From: Deltaproteobacteria bacterium
GTDB lineage: Bacteria; Desulfobacterota; Desulfomonilia; Desulfomonilales; Desulfomonilaceae
DNA: 49,043 nt
Direction of reading: 5' to 3'
Assembly (NCBI GenBank): GCA_021777225.1
Contig: JAJYDQ010000027.1
Coordinates: 1-49,043, forward strand
The position numbers and the translations under genes are program-made. How positions within the stretch are numbered: the stretch's first letter is position 1; each line of letters opens with the position of its first letter. Below the pieces are notes generated by a model. It was not told the origin of the DNA. It searched no databases and worked only from the letters and a program-made list of their open reading frames with translations. Positions 25,580-35,022 of this stretch are shown in pieces.

Positions 25580-27016
25580 ATGGATAGTATTCTACCATTA
25601 AACAAAAATTTGAAGACGTTTCTTATTACCTCCTTTCTTGCATTAACAGGGGGCTATTTTTATGTCGCTGCCTTGGGAACCGGTTTTAGAGCTTTTATCA
25701 TTATCCATGGCGGCATTTTATTTTTTGCCGGTGTAGCGATATTTCTTAGGAATATAAAAGAGTTCCTCATCTTTTCGACTGTGTTTGCAATAGGTTTAGG
25801 TTATGGAAGGCATTTTATTTTCGAAAGACCGGCGTTTGAATCTGTTCTTTACAGTATTGGGATCCGACTTGACGGGTCAGAACTGATTCTCATAATTTGC
25901 TATATTCACTGGATCATTTCCTCCATCGGCTCCCAGGGAGCGAAGAAACAGTTCACAATTGGGGGAAAGGTTGGGGTGATTTTCCTGTCGTGGGTAACCT
26001 ATGTTTTTTTATCCTCATTCCTTACGGCGACAAGAGAGGATTTTAGTCTTTATGAAGTGTTTGTCTATGTAAAAGGTTTTCTTCTATATCTTTACCTTGT
26101 TAATAACATAAGAAATAAATATTACCTAAGGGTGGTAATTTACGCAATATTTGCCACCTGTGTAGTCCAATCTTTGTACATGATACTTCAATATGTTACC
26201 AAAACCGCTTATACAATAAATGGTGACTGGATTTCATATATTGGCCCTGAAGGATTTCGATCGAGGGGGTTTTTCGGCAGTCCCGATGCCCATGCGACAT
26301 TTCTGGCTACTATTTTCCCTATGTTTTTTTTGGCGCTGTTTTTCACGGGAGACCTTTTCAAGAAGGCTTTGATATTCTCCGCTATGGTGACAATCATGGC
26401 TGCCATCGTATGCAGCAAGGTTAGAATTGCATTCGCTTCAATCGGCATTGGTTTGGCCACTGCCGTCCTGGTCAGTTACTATCGTGGCTGGCTATCCAAA
26501 AATCAAATTGCGGGAACTATAATAGCCGGCGCATTAGGTTTACTGGTCCTTATACCTTTCGTGTACGCAAGATTTGCTCATGGAATTTATGGAGAGGATC
26601 GATGGCCTCTGGTAGTTACTGCTTACAACATGTTCAAGGGTAATATATTATTTGGGGTTGGAGCGAATAACTACAACTTTGTAGTTCAAAATTATATTCC
26701 TCCTAGTATGTCTACGGCCTGGCTATTCACAGTGCATGATGAATATCTTTTAAGGATTGCTGAAACTGGCTTGTTGGGTTTCTGCTTTTATTATTATTTG
26801 ATTTGGACGGTCACAAAAGAGTTTTATCATGCTTTGTCCACTAAAGATATGCTTGTCTATGTTGTCGCGTGCGGTCTTTTTTCTGCTTTTGTTGGTTCAT
26901 TTTTCCATCGATTAGTCTCAATGTATCATTATCAGCAGGTTTACCTGTTGCATTGCACAATCTATGCTCTGGCTTTTGTCGTGAATTCCCTGAAAGAGGA
27001 CATTCCGGCGCCATGA
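25580..27016 (+). CDS. O-antigen polymerase/ligase-like membrane protein (Wzy/WaaL family)
   Basis: A 478-residue protein with about 11-12 TM segments and a large periplasmic loop (about 335-400). The loop contains GEDRWPLVVTAYNMFKGN and GVGANNYNFV, the typical pattern of the O-antigen ligase/polymerase fold. It follows the initiating transferase by 47 bp. In a locus with a PCP and an OPX it most likely polymerises repeat units in the periplasm, but ligase and polymerase cannot be told apart by sequence alone. Its stop overlaps the start of the next gene (ATGA, 27013-27016). No Wzx flippase is visible in the window. Confidence 0.83.
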   Translation: MDSILPLNKNLKTFLITSFLALTGGYFYVAALGTGFRAFIIIHGGILFFAGVAIFLRNIKEFLIFSTVFAIGLGYGRHFIFERPAFESVLYSIGIRLDGSELILIICYIHWIISSIGSQGAKKQFTIGGKVGVIFLSWVTYVFLSSFLTATREDFSLYEVFVYVKGFLLYLYLVNNIRNKYYLRVVIYAIFATCVVQSLYMILQYVTKTAYTINGDWISYIGPEGFRSRGFFGSPDAHATFLATIFPMFFLALFFTGDLFKKALIFSAMVTIMAAIVCSKVRIAFASIGIGLATAVLVSYYRGWLSKNQIAGTIIAGALGLLVLIPFVYARFAHGIYGEDRWPLVVTAYNMFKGNILFGVGANNYNFVVQNYIPPSMSTAWLFTVHDEYLLRIAETGLLGFCFYYYLIWTVTKEFYHALSTKDMLVYVVACGLFSAFVGSFFHRLVSMYHYQQVYLLHCTIYALAFVVNSLKEDIPAP

Positions 27017-28419
27017 CAAAGTGGGTAAACCCTCTATACTCAAAACTACCCGTTTTTGCACAGCATATCGCGTGCAACATCCACGGTGCGTACATGAATC
27101 ATCGATTCTTCGGGGCTAGATATAGGGAGATTCTTGACGCGAACGTCAGGCGTTCCTTCCTCTCACATAGATCATTGAGGGAATACAGAGACAAAAAATT
27201 GAGAAATTTTATTGAACATGCCGTTCAAACTACGCCTTACTACACTAAGCTATTTGCCGAGATTGGCGTTTCCAGTCAAGATATTGAGACCCTGAAAGAT
27301 CTTGATAAACTTCCCTTACTGAAAAAGATCGATGTGCAGGATCATTTTGAGGACCTGCAGTCTACAGACGCGCCACGAAATGACAAAATTTTAATCAATA
27401 CCAGCGGTACAACCGGAATGCCTCTTAATATCTATACGACGGATGTTGGGTTGATGGAACTATACGCCATTTGGGGCAGGTACTACCACTGGCACGGGAT
27501 AACCCCAGGCGAAGATTGGTGCGCTGTGTTCGGGGCCCGTCCCTGGGTGGATATGTCTCAAAAAAAACCCCCTTTCTGGAGATACAACCACTTTGGGAGA
27601 CAAATTCTGTTTAGCGCATTCCATATGACGCAAGAAAATATCAGGTATTACGTATCTGAAATTCGAAAAAGACAACCACCCTGGATACAAGGTTTTCCAT
27701 CGCTAATTGTTCTTCTGGCAAATTATCTGATAGAAAATGAACAGAGTTTGGGTTATCCAGTAAAACATGTGACTTTTGGCGCTGAGAACGTTTTTTCTTA
27801 CCAAATCGAGGCCGTTAAAGAAGCGTTTGGTGTGCGGCCGAGACAACACTATGGCCTGGTTGAAGCAGTAGCGAATATCTCTGAATGTGAATTCGGAAAA
27901 CTTCATGTGGATGAGGATTTTGGGGCTGTAGAATTCATTCCGAGGGGAGACGGGACATTTTCCCTTGTAGGAACCAATTTATCAAATCCAGCGATGCCTT
28001 TAATAAGATATGATACCAATGATTTCGTTACCCTCGATGAAAATGAATGTGACTGTGGCCGGTCTGGACGACTCATAAAGGAGATAGACGGTAGAATTGA
28101 AGACTACATAGTTAAAAAAGACGGGTCAAAGATAGCGCAAATGGATAGTATATTCAAAGGCTTAACATCTATAAGGGCAGCGCAATTCTTTCAGGACCAG
28201 CCAGGGGCGTTTATCTTGAGACTTGTTAAGGGGAAAAATTATTCGAGGTCTGATGAAAGAAAGCTTCTAGTCAGAATCGCAGTAAGAGTTGGACCGGAAA
28301 CAGAGGTTGAACTTGATTACGTTGATGAATTGGAACGCTCCTCTGGAGGAAAGGTAAGATTGTTTATCAATAAGCTTACCAGGGTTTCATCCAATACAAA
28401 CACATCGCCACAGCATTAA
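27013..28419 (+). CDS. CapK/PaaK-like adenylate-forming enzyme (second paralogue)
   Basis: 468 residues from the ATG at 27013, which overlaps the TGA of the polymerase gene; the frame runs further upstream, but those residues are an out-of-frame read of the polymerase. The AMP-binding loop is INTSGTTGMPLN, followed by QHYGLVEAVANISECE, MPLIRYDTND and the cysteine pair CDCGRSGR. It parallels the protein at 5066-6493 along its whole length (including the opening HPLFFLYRRLPV versus NPLYSKLPVFAQ). Translational coupling to the polymerase suggests a role in modifying the polymer or repeat unit. The carboxylate substrate is unknown. Confidence 0.85.
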   Translation: MTKWVNPLYSKLPVFAQHIACNIHGAYMNHRFFGARYREILDANVRRSFLSHRSLREYRDKKLRNFIEHAVQTTPYYTKLFAEIGVSSQDIETLKDLDKLPLLKKIDVQDHFEDLQSTDAPRNDKILINTSGTTGMPLNIYTTDVGLMELYAIWGRYYHWHGITPGEDWCAVFGARPWVDMSQKKPPFWRYNHFGRQILFSAFHMTQENIRYYVSEIRKRQPPWIQGFPSLIVLLANYLIENEQSLGYPVKHVTFGAENVFSYQIEAVKEAFGVRPRQHYGLVEAVANISECEFGKLHVDEDFGAVEFIPRGDGTFSLVGTNLSNPAMPLIRYDTNDFVTLDENECDCGRSGRLIKEIDGRIEDYIVKKDGSKIAQMDSIFKGLTSIRAAQFFQDQPGAFILRLVKGKNYSRSDERKLLVRIAVRVGPETEVELDYVDELERSSGGKVRLFINKLTRVSSNTNTSPQH

Positions 28420-28487
28420 GTATTGTTATAAATTCATCTAAAAAGAATCCATAACTATTTAAGAAATCGAAAAAATATTGACATGTA

Positions 28488-28516
28488 AGTCTGCTTTTGA
28501 TAGGAGGCCAAGCATT
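28488..28516 (+). promoter_or_regulatory. Candidate promoter before the PCP gene
   Basis: A perfect -35 TTGACA (28488-28493) followed after 17 bp by TAGGAG (28511-28516), a weak -10. It lies in the 157-bp gap before the chain-length regulator gene. It may serve as an internal promoter of the rightward operon. Confidence 0.3.
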
Positions 28517-28576
28517 AGGGGATATTTTGTAAAGAAATTGGAGACCTCCCAGGATTTTCGCTGAAAGGCATAGTTG

Positions 28577-30061
28577 ATGAAGGAAGCTCAGGGGCTGACT
28601 TTACGAGATCTTGTAAATGTAATTTACAAGAGGATATTCATATTAAAACTCGTGGTTGTGCTAGTCCCGATAGGTGTTTTCATCGGTTGCCTGTTAGCCA
28701 CGCCAGTTTATCAAGTTGGGGCTAAAATAATTGTTACGGGTAAAAAAGATGAGTCATCGCTGCTTGTAGGCCCAAGCCCAGGGGCTTCCCGCATAGTAAA
28801 TCTAAATATAGATGAAATGGACCTTAACAGCGAAATGGAAATATTGAAAAGTGCGGACCTATGGACAAAAACCGTCAAGGCCCTTGGTCCTGACTTTTTT
28901 ACAAGGCAATCCAAAGGGATTACCTCCAGGATCAGGGAAGCGATTTCAAGTTCTGTAATTGGTTTGTTCAAATCTAATAAAGAACCCGAAAATAAGCAAG
29001 ACCAGGATTTGTCAAGGGAACGGGCCATGGCGTACAGCTTGATGAGCAGGTTCGATGTTACACCAGTAGCGCGTTCTAAAGTGCTGGACCTTAGTTTCAA
29101 AGACTCTAACCCGGATAAAGTACAGAAAATTCTTTCGACTTTGCTTGCTGTCTATGTTCCGTTCCATTCCATGGTCTATTCGTTGCCAGGAGTTCAAGGG
29201 TTTTTTTCTGAGCAACTAGAGGCGGCGAAAGCAAGATTTGACCTTGTCCGAAACAAAATGGTTAAATTTAAGAAGGAATCGAACCTGTCAATCCCCGAAC
29301 GACAGGAAACAGATGTAATGTCCACCCTCAAACTAATCGAAGACTCGCTTTTAGATGTCAACGCCGGACTGAAACAATATAGTAAAATGCTAACGCTTCT
29401 TGCAAACGGTGGGCTACCTACCGGACAACTTGCGCCAGGCGCTCAAAGGGGTGGAGAAAGCACTCTTATCAATGTTCTAGCCGTCCAAATGATTCAGGCG
29501 AGTCAGAAGCAATCACAAGTAGGAGAAATTTTCGCGGCAGGTAGCCGCGATTACATTGCCGCTGCGGATCAATATCAAGATATGGTGTTAAAGTTCAAAT
29601 CCGCTCTGTCTAGCGAAGCTTCTATATTGAGGATAAAGAAAGCCAGCCTGGAAGAGAGCCGAAATAGAGTCATGGCGCAAATGCAAACCTTGTCGGAGAA
29701 AGGTGAAGAACTCAGAGCCATGCAATTGGATGTATCCGTTGCCAGAGAACAATATTTACAATTGGTAGGAAAAGAGCAAGCGGCGCGGATGGAAGCTACT
29801 GAAGGTCGACAAAAGCTTGTTGATATAAAAATTCTAGGTAGCCCTTCTATACCTAAAAATCCTATCTTCCCTAAAACGAGCCTTTACGTTATTCTCGCTT
29901 TCTTGTTTTCATTTCCACTTGGCATAGGAATAATATTTGTAGCCACATTCCTAGACCATTCGTTCGATGATCCTTCAAGGCTCGAAGCGGCTACCGGATA
30001 CAGAGTCCTTGCTTCCTTTGGAAGGGTTAAAAAAGAGGAGCCACCAGGAGACTCTAAATGA
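28577..30061 (+). CDS. Polysaccharide co-polymerase / chain-length regulator (Wzz/GumC-type PCP, no kinase domain)
   Basis: About 494 residues. An N-terminal cytosolic stretch (LRDLVNVIYKRIFILK) precedes TM1 (about 22-42). A long periplasmic part holds coiled-coil segments (about 215-260 and 340-400). A proline-containing SPSIPKNPIFPK segment leads into TM2 (about 435-455), followed by a short cytosolic tail. This is the PCP-2-type layout without the fused C-terminal kinase, and a separate BY-kinase-like gene lies at 35023. PCPs set polymer length with Wzy. A TTG precedes the ATG directly; AAAGG about 9 nt upstream favours the ATG at 28577. The stop overlaps the next start (30058-30061). Confidence 0.88.
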   Translation: MKEAQGLTLRDLVNVIYKRIFILKLVVVLVPIGVFIGCLLATPVYQVGAKIIVTGKKDESSLLVGPSPGASRIVNLNIDEMDLNSEMEILKSADLWTKTVKALGPDFFTRQSKGITSRIREAISSSVIGLFKSNKEPENKQDQDLSRERAMAYSLMSRFDVTPVARSKVLDLSFKDSNPDKVQKILSTLLAVYVPFHSMVYSLPGVQGFFSEQLEAAKARFDLVRNKMVKFKKESNLSIPERQETDVMSTLKLIEDSLLDVNAGLKQYSKMLTLLANGGLPTGQLAPGAQRGGESTLINVLAVQMIQASQKQSQVGEIFAAGSRDYIAAADQYQDMVLKFKSALSSEASILRIKKASLEESRNRVMAQMQTLSEKGEELRAMQLDVSVAREQYLQLVGKEQAARMEATEGRQKLVDIKILGSPSIPKNPIFPKTSLYVILAFLFSFPLGIGIIFVATFLDHSFDDPSRLEAATGYRVLASFGRVKKEEPPGDSK

Positions 30062-30390
30062 AGTTAGCTTCGAGAGTAAAAATGGTACTCTTTTTTACCT
30101 TCGTTTTGATTAGTGCTCCAAACGGTTCAACGCACGGTCAAAGTGTAATTCCGTTATCAGACACAGGCGCCATTCGAGAAATTATTGGTGACAGGATATA
30201 CATGCAAGGAAAACTTGGAGCTTATGTTTTCGAAATGATCACAACATGTTCCTGGTGCGAAAACGGTGCGAAGGTGGCGGTGGATTTTGAAAGTTTCAGT
30301 CGCGCCACGCTGACACCTTACCCTAACCCTCTTCAAATGTCGGCAGTTCAGCTATTTATTCTCAAAGACGCGAGAGAAGATCTTTTCTGA
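30058..30390 (+). CDS. Small exported CxxC protein coupled to the PCP gene
   Basis: A 110-residue protein. A signal peptide is clear (basic MKLASRVK, hydrophobic 9-20, probable cleavage near THG/Q28), leaving about 82 periplasmic residues with one CSWC pair (Cys64, Cys67) and no other cysteine. The fold and family are not recognised; the CxxC is not in a thioredoxin-like context. The ATG overlaps the PCP stop in an ATGA junction, so it is made with the PCP and may act with it. It ends 6 bp before the converging GT4 gene with no hairpin between. Confidence 0.72.
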   Translation: MKLASRVKMVLFFTFVLISAPNGSTHGQSVIPLSDTGAIREIIGDRIYMQGKLGAYVFEMITTCSWCENGAKVAVDFESFSRATLTPYPNPLQMSAVQLFILKDAREDLF

Positions 30391-30396
30391 TGTTCT

Positions 30397-31635
30397 TTAC
30401 GATCTCCTGGAAATTTTCTCATAAGCTGACATGTATTTTTCTATCAATACACCCCAATCTCGATTTTCGATGACCCAATTTCTTGACCGCTTTCCCAATT
30501 CTATCCGACGATCCACAGTTCCCAACAATAGCCCGCATTTTTCAACAAGGGCGTCCGTTTGCTCCGGTGTAAAAAGGATCCCGTTAAGACCATCGGTAAC
30601 AATTTCCCGATGTCCGCCAATATCACTCGCCACCAAGGGTTTAGCCATTGCCATTATTTCAAGAGGTTTTAAAGGTGTCACCAAATTGGCCTCCCTTGCG
30701 TCTCTTCGAGGCAGGGCCATTATGTCAAACAACTTATAATAATCTACGATCAGATCGTTTTTTATCCTTCCTGTAAAAATGAATCGATCAGAATGGAGTG
30801 ATTTAGCCGCAAACTCCTTCAGTTTAGGCATTAATTCACCATCGCCCACCAAAAGCAGCACTAGCGACGGGTAGTTTGACGCGAGAATTTCGAAAGCTTC
30901 AGCTAATAAGTCCAAGCCTTCATAATAAAAAAATGTGCCTATGTAACCCATTACCAATTTGTCCTTGAGTCCGAGCTTTTGAATCAACTCATCGTTGGGT
31001 TTCCCGGGACTAAATTTCCTCACATCCACACCATTGGGCGCTATCATTATCTTGTCGGGTTCGACGCCTCTGGAGACGATCTCGTCTTTGAGCGCGTCGG
31101 ATATCGCAAAGAGCCTATCAGCTCGCTTGAGCGCAACAGTTTCTAAAAATCTAACGCCTCTATATCTGAGAGAAGTGGTAGCCATGCCGTAGCGACTTGT
31201 GTGCTGATCTTCCCAGATCCCACGCATCTCATATACCGTCGGTATACCCGTCAAAGAACCGACCATGTCACCAACTAGGCCGCAAGTAAATGGTGAGTGG
31301 GCGTGAATGACATCCGGTTTGTAATTCCGGGCAATGCGCCACGCCATTCTGAAAAGATTCGAATTTTGCAGGACCCTCAAGGTGGCCCTTACATATTTCC
31401 CATCCTTGACTTCAGGAGTAGGCTCAAGGAGCTTTCCACAGCTCCTGAAATATCTTACCCCATCAATTACTTCGCTGAATTCAGGGTCCAATTTCCCCAA
31501 CGGGGATTGGGACGGCGAAGTTACTACCAGAGGTTCAACACCTTTAGACAACAATTGGGAAACAATTTCTTTACTCCGAATAGCGTACCCGTGAGTTCCC
31601 GGCACGGATCTGTGGAGAATATGAAGAACTCTCAT
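30397..31635 (-). CDS. Family 4 glycosyltransferase
   Basis: A 412-residue GT-B enzyme. It opens with MRVLHILHRSVPGTHGYAIR. Its C-terminal half has APNGVDVRKFSPG, MGYIGTFFYYEGLDLL and REANLVTPLKPLEIMAMAKPLVASD, the acceptor/donor-site E-x7-E region of GT4. It is soluble and probably membrane-peripheral. The start is the ATG at 31635, which shares bases with the TAA of the upstream lyase gene (TAATG junction), so the two are coupled. It is last in the leftward operon begun by the BY-kinase-like gene. Confidence 0.9.
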   Translation of the reverse strand: MRVLHILHRSVPGTHGYAIRSKEIVSQLLSKGVEPLVVTSPSQSPLGKLDPEFSEVIDGVRYFRSCGKLLEPTPEVKDGKYVRATLRVLQNSNLFRMAWRIARNYKPDVIHAHSPFTCGLVGDMVGSLTGIPTVYEMRGIWEDQHTSRYGMATTSLRYRGVRFLETVALKRADRLFAISDALKDEIVSRGVEPDKIMIAPNGVDVRKFSPGKPNDELIQKLGLKDKLVMGYIGTFFYYEGLDLLAEAFEILASNYPSLVLLLVGDGELMPKLKEFAAKSLHSDRFIFTGRIKNDLIVDYYKLFDIMALPRRDAREANLVTPLKPLEIMAMAKPLVASDIGGHREIVTDGLNGILFTPEQTDALVEKCGLLLGTVDRRIELGKRSRNWVIENRDWGVLIEKYMSAYEKISRRS

Positions 31636-33770
31636 TAAAAGACCCCTAAATTGCAAGTAGATTTCACAAAATCACATTTGTAAATCCAATCCGTCGAAAG
31701 ACCGGGACGCTGAATTATGGTGACTAATTCTCTCTTGTTCCAAATATCAAGACAGAACCTAATGGTCGAGGTAGGGACCATATGCCCATAACTCGCGGAA
31801 TACCATCCCAGCATAGGGGTGTCAGATCCTTTTACAATGCTGGAAGAAATATCCGAAGGTTGGAACAAAATTAATTGAAGTAGATCCTTTCCATCAGATA
31901 TGATGAATTCGTTTTTTTTGTAGGAGCGAACATTAACATCAGGATGCAGATGAAAATGACCCTCTACGCATGCGTGTCCTTGAGTCCAAATCCGGTCACA
32001 AATTATAAAACCGTTTTCGATAGCATGAAGAACTTCTCTTTGATGAACATAGGACCCAGTCACAACCTCTCCTGAAAACAGTCTAAAATCATCATTTTTG
32101 ACGACGTCAACCCACTGGATGCGATAGCCTGAAACCCATTTAAAGGTGTCGAGTATTTCTGCCTGGCCTGTGTTGTTTATTGTTAAGGTGTTATGACTCA
32201 GGGTTTGTCTGAAATAGGAGCGAGATTCGAGTCCGGCGTTGTAATGCAATGTACCTGTGTCAACAATTATTGGTTGATTTTCAATGCTCATGAGTATTGA
32301 CAAAGCGTCCGCATGCCCATGACCGTATCCCGGATAAATGCCCAAGGGGCCGGAATCGAAAATCATCTGAAAATAGGAATCATTCGAAATATGATATCCA
32401 CCGATAGGGAATTCGATATTGTTTGATATCTTATCTTTCGAAGCGCCAAATGATTTAATAGGGCGATGACTGAATTTTTTGAACTTGTTCAAACCTTCAA
32501 GGCCCGTGTTTAAGAACGCTTCGGCCGGGTATTTTTCTATTCCTTCAGCCAGATTGGGCCTATTAAACAGTGTTGAGCCGGCTGCCAATAACCACGAGAA
32601 GTCGGAATAGTCGGTGAGCCTCCATCCAATGGCTGAACCGGAATCAAAGTCACCAATCATCGGAGTGGCTTGACCACAATCGGACAGCGCCTGAATAAAT
32701 TCGAGTGAAGAAATAATCCTCCGTGAAGTTGTTAGGGAAAAACAACCGGCTTCCGAGCCTGCAATAAAAATTAGCGGTAACACAAATTCAAGGACAAATT
32801 TGAGGTAACCAGTTGACTGCTCCGTATAGACACCGTCTGAATAGATTAACTTAGGAATAATCTCGTCGATCGTTCTTACACTAAAGGGTTTCCATAAACC
32901 TGGATAAAACAGCGAAAACCACATTAGGGAACATGCTTCGCCCAATTGATGATTGCCCATTGTGTGATGCAGAGTTATCTCTTTACGCAGATGTATAGCG
33001 TGAAGATGATTCCATGCGAAAAGTGTAGAATTGAATGCAGGGTCCCATGCGGGGCTATTCATGCACATGATACTGCAGCGTGAAAAAGAGAGCAAACGTA
33101 AGCCCACTTCAAGATTACTGCTCCATTCTACTCCAAACGGGTATTTAAGCCGGCTGAACCACGATTCCAGGAACTCTCGGGCAGTGGAAGCGAACTTGTT
33201 GTTCCCCGTCAGCCTCCATGCGGCCCCTAGCCATAGTAGGAACTGGAACCTTTGCAATTCCCAAAGCCATTTTACATCAAAATCCGGACGCATTTTGCTA
33301 TGATAAAAGTTTATGCTCCAATAGTTGGATTTGGCCCAACGGTCAATAATCTCTCTTGTTTCAAGATCTTGAGGCCCCAAAGAAGGAACCGGAACTGATA
33401 TTGTCTTCCAGCCAAAAAGTTGAACACGCCCCTGTAAAACATCATCAGCCAAGCTCAATAATTTTTCTGTGTCTTGAGCGTAAAGGCTTTGGAACGAATT
33501 CCAGAAATCAGGATCATTTAAAAATCCTCCAGGCAAAACGCCGGACAATTGCGAGTTTAATTGCTTCTGACCTGGCTCCCCGATTTGACCTGACGATGCG
33601 CAACAATTCAGCCATTCATAGATGGACGAAGATGTAATTGGCGCAGAATGCTTATTGACAAAATCAAGAATCTGATTACGCCATGATCGAATTTCCAGGC
33701 GTCTTTGTAAATCAACCAGGCTCAAAGTCCTTAAACGCCTGTATCGATATTTCAAATCATTTACGTTCAT
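31635..33770 (-). CDS. Heparinase II/III-family polysaccharide lyase
   Basis: A 711-residue protein with an N-terminal alpha/alpha toroid and a C-terminal beta domain. Family landmarks are all present: HHTMGNHQLGEA (about 268-279, the NH-x3-E signature), the Tyr of SDGVYTEQS (about 315), GHGHADALS (about 483-491) and LSHNTLTI (about 524-531). These enzymes cleave uronate-containing polymers by beta-elimination. No signal peptide is evident at the N-terminus, unusual for an enzyme acting on an exported polymer. Uronate substrates would fit the Wbp-type cassette at 10.9-13.7 kb. It is coupled to the GT4 gene downstream and lies 30 bp after the GT4 gene upstream. Confidence 0.88.
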   Translation of the reverse strand: MNVNDLKYRYRRLRTLSLVDLQRRLEIRSWRNQILDFVNKHSAPITSSSIYEWLNCCASSGQIGEPGQKQLNSQLSGVLPGGFLNDPDFWNSFQSLYAQDTEKLLSLADDVLQGRVQLFGWKTISVPVPSLGPQDLETREIIDRWAKSNYWSINFYHSKMRPDFDVKWLWELQRFQFLLWLGAAWRLTGNNKFASTAREFLESWFSRLKYPFGVEWSSNLEVGLRLLSFSRCSIMCMNSPAWDPAFNSTLFAWNHLHAIHLRKEITLHHTMGNHQLGEACSLMWFSLFYPGLWKPFSVRTIDEIIPKLIYSDGVYTEQSTGYLKFVLEFVLPLIFIAGSEAGCFSLTTSRRIISSLEFIQALSDCGQATPMIGDFDSGSAIGWRLTDYSDFSWLLAAGSTLFNRPNLAEGIEKYPAEAFLNTGLEGLNKFKKFSHRPIKSFGASKDKISNNIEFPIGGYHISNDSYFQMIFDSGPLGIYPGYGHGHADALSILMSIENQPIIVDTGTLHYNAGLESRSYFRQTLSHNTLTINNTGQAEILDTFKWVSGYRIQWVDVVKNDDFRLFSGEVVTGSYVHQREVLHAIENGFIICDRIWTQGHACVEGHFHLHPDVNVRSYKKNEFIISDGKDLLQLILFQPSDISSSIVKGSDTPMLGWYSASYGHMVPTSTIRFCLDIWNKRELVTIIQRPGLSTDWIYKCDFVKSTCNLGVF

Positions 33771-33800
33771 TAAAAGCCTAATGGAGTTTTGCGATGAACG

Positions 33801-35003
33801 CTAACTTTTGAAGATGAGCTTTTCAACCAAATTTCGATAAATCGGATACTGGTCCTTCCACAACATTCTGGACCCTTTTGCTTTGGCCGTTCTGGCGTAA
33901 AGCTGCCTCTTCTCTGGAAATTCATACAGTTCAACGACCTTCCGGGAAAATTCAGTTGTGTCACCGGATTCTACAAAGGCGATTGAGTCAGGACCATATA
34001 GTTCTTCCAGGACTGTAATTCTTGAAGCGATGATCGGCAGTTCCATATTGACCATTTCAGGGATCTTGAGCGAAAGCGCATTATCCATGTGACAGTCCTT
34101 AAGGGCAGGGTAAACTCCGACGTCCGCGTTTGCCATAATAGACGGCATTTTCTCCAGAGGCACAGGGTCATTAACCTCAAAAATGTCTTCTACTTGAAGA
34201 TCCAGCGCCAATTGCTGACAGTCCGACAATGCTTTGCCTTCTTCCTTGATTTTAGTAAAGACCTGAAGTTTAATGCCCGGGATTCTCTTCCTAAGATAAG
34301 GCAGTGCTTTAACGACTGTTTCCAGGCCATATCTATATGCTACTGTCCCAACATAAAGAAGGACAAACTCCGTATCATTGATGTTTCTGACACGGAGTGA
34401 GTCTCTGGAGTCGAACAAACGCTCATCGGGAAAATTGGTAATCACTGTAATCTTTTTCTCAGCGGTCCCTCGCTCAACAAGTTTTTTCTTAAAAGACTTA
34501 GTGGCTGTGATCACGTGAGAACTTAACGCAATGCAGATTTTCTCCAAAAGATTTTGTATTCTTACAAGAGGATGGCGAGGCCCTATGCCAAGCTTTGATT
34601 GAGTAAGCTCAGGAACGGCGTCATGAATATTCAATATAACCGGTGTTCCTCCAAGCCTCTGAACTACTGCACAAAGGACCAATAAGTCGGGCATATTATG
34701 GACATGAATCAAATCATAGTGATGTTTGAAATTAAGTTTGTTCGTATACCAGAACATAAAGAAGATAGACATGCCCCAATCTAGTAAATGCCCAAGTTTT
34801 TCACGACGACGCCTGGTCATCGGGACGGGATATACTCCAAGGCGGGTATCTTGTGATTGGGGAGAGTTGTCCTCTGTAGCCAGACAAATTACATCTACCA
34901 GATACCCATCGTTCACCAGATATTCGGCGTAACGGCGCACGCGAATATCCCTGGAATACACGCTGTGAGTCAGCATGAGTATGCGTAGTTTAGTTTTGTT
35001 CAT
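33801..35003 (-). CDS. Family 4 glycosyltransferase
   Basis: A 400-residue GT-B enzyme with an N-terminal KLRILMLTHSVYSRDIRVRR. The second domain has LLYVGTVAYRYGLETVVKAL and DNALSLKIPEMVNMELPIIAS, the GT4 acceptor-site pattern with Glu. It is one of three GT4 enzymes here, consistent with a repeat unit of several sugars. It sits 19 bp downstream of the BY-kinase-like gene and 30 bp upstream of the lyase gene, in the same leftward operon. Its Shine-Dalgarno is weak. Confidence 0.9.
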   Translation of the reverse strand: MNKTKLRILMLTHSVYSRDIRVRRYAEYLVNDGYLVDVICLATEDNSPQSQDTRLGVYPVPMTRRRREKLGHLLDWGMSIFFMFWYTNKLNFKHHYDLIHVHNMPDLLVLCAVVQRLGGTPVILNIHDAVPELTQSKLGIGPRHPLVRIQNLLEKICIALSSHVITATKSFKKKLVERGTAEKKITVITNFPDERLFDSRDSLRVRNINDTEFVLLYVGTVAYRYGLETVVKALPYLRKRIPGIKLQVFTKIKEEGKALSDCQQLALDLQVEDIFEVNDPVPLEKMPSIMANADVGVYPALKDCHMDNALSLKIPEMVNMELPIIASRITVLEELYGPDSIAFVESGDTTEFSRKVVELYEFPEKRQLYARTAKAKGSRMLWKDQYPIYRNLVEKLIFKS

Positions 35004-35022
35004 CGGCGCACGATAACAATAA

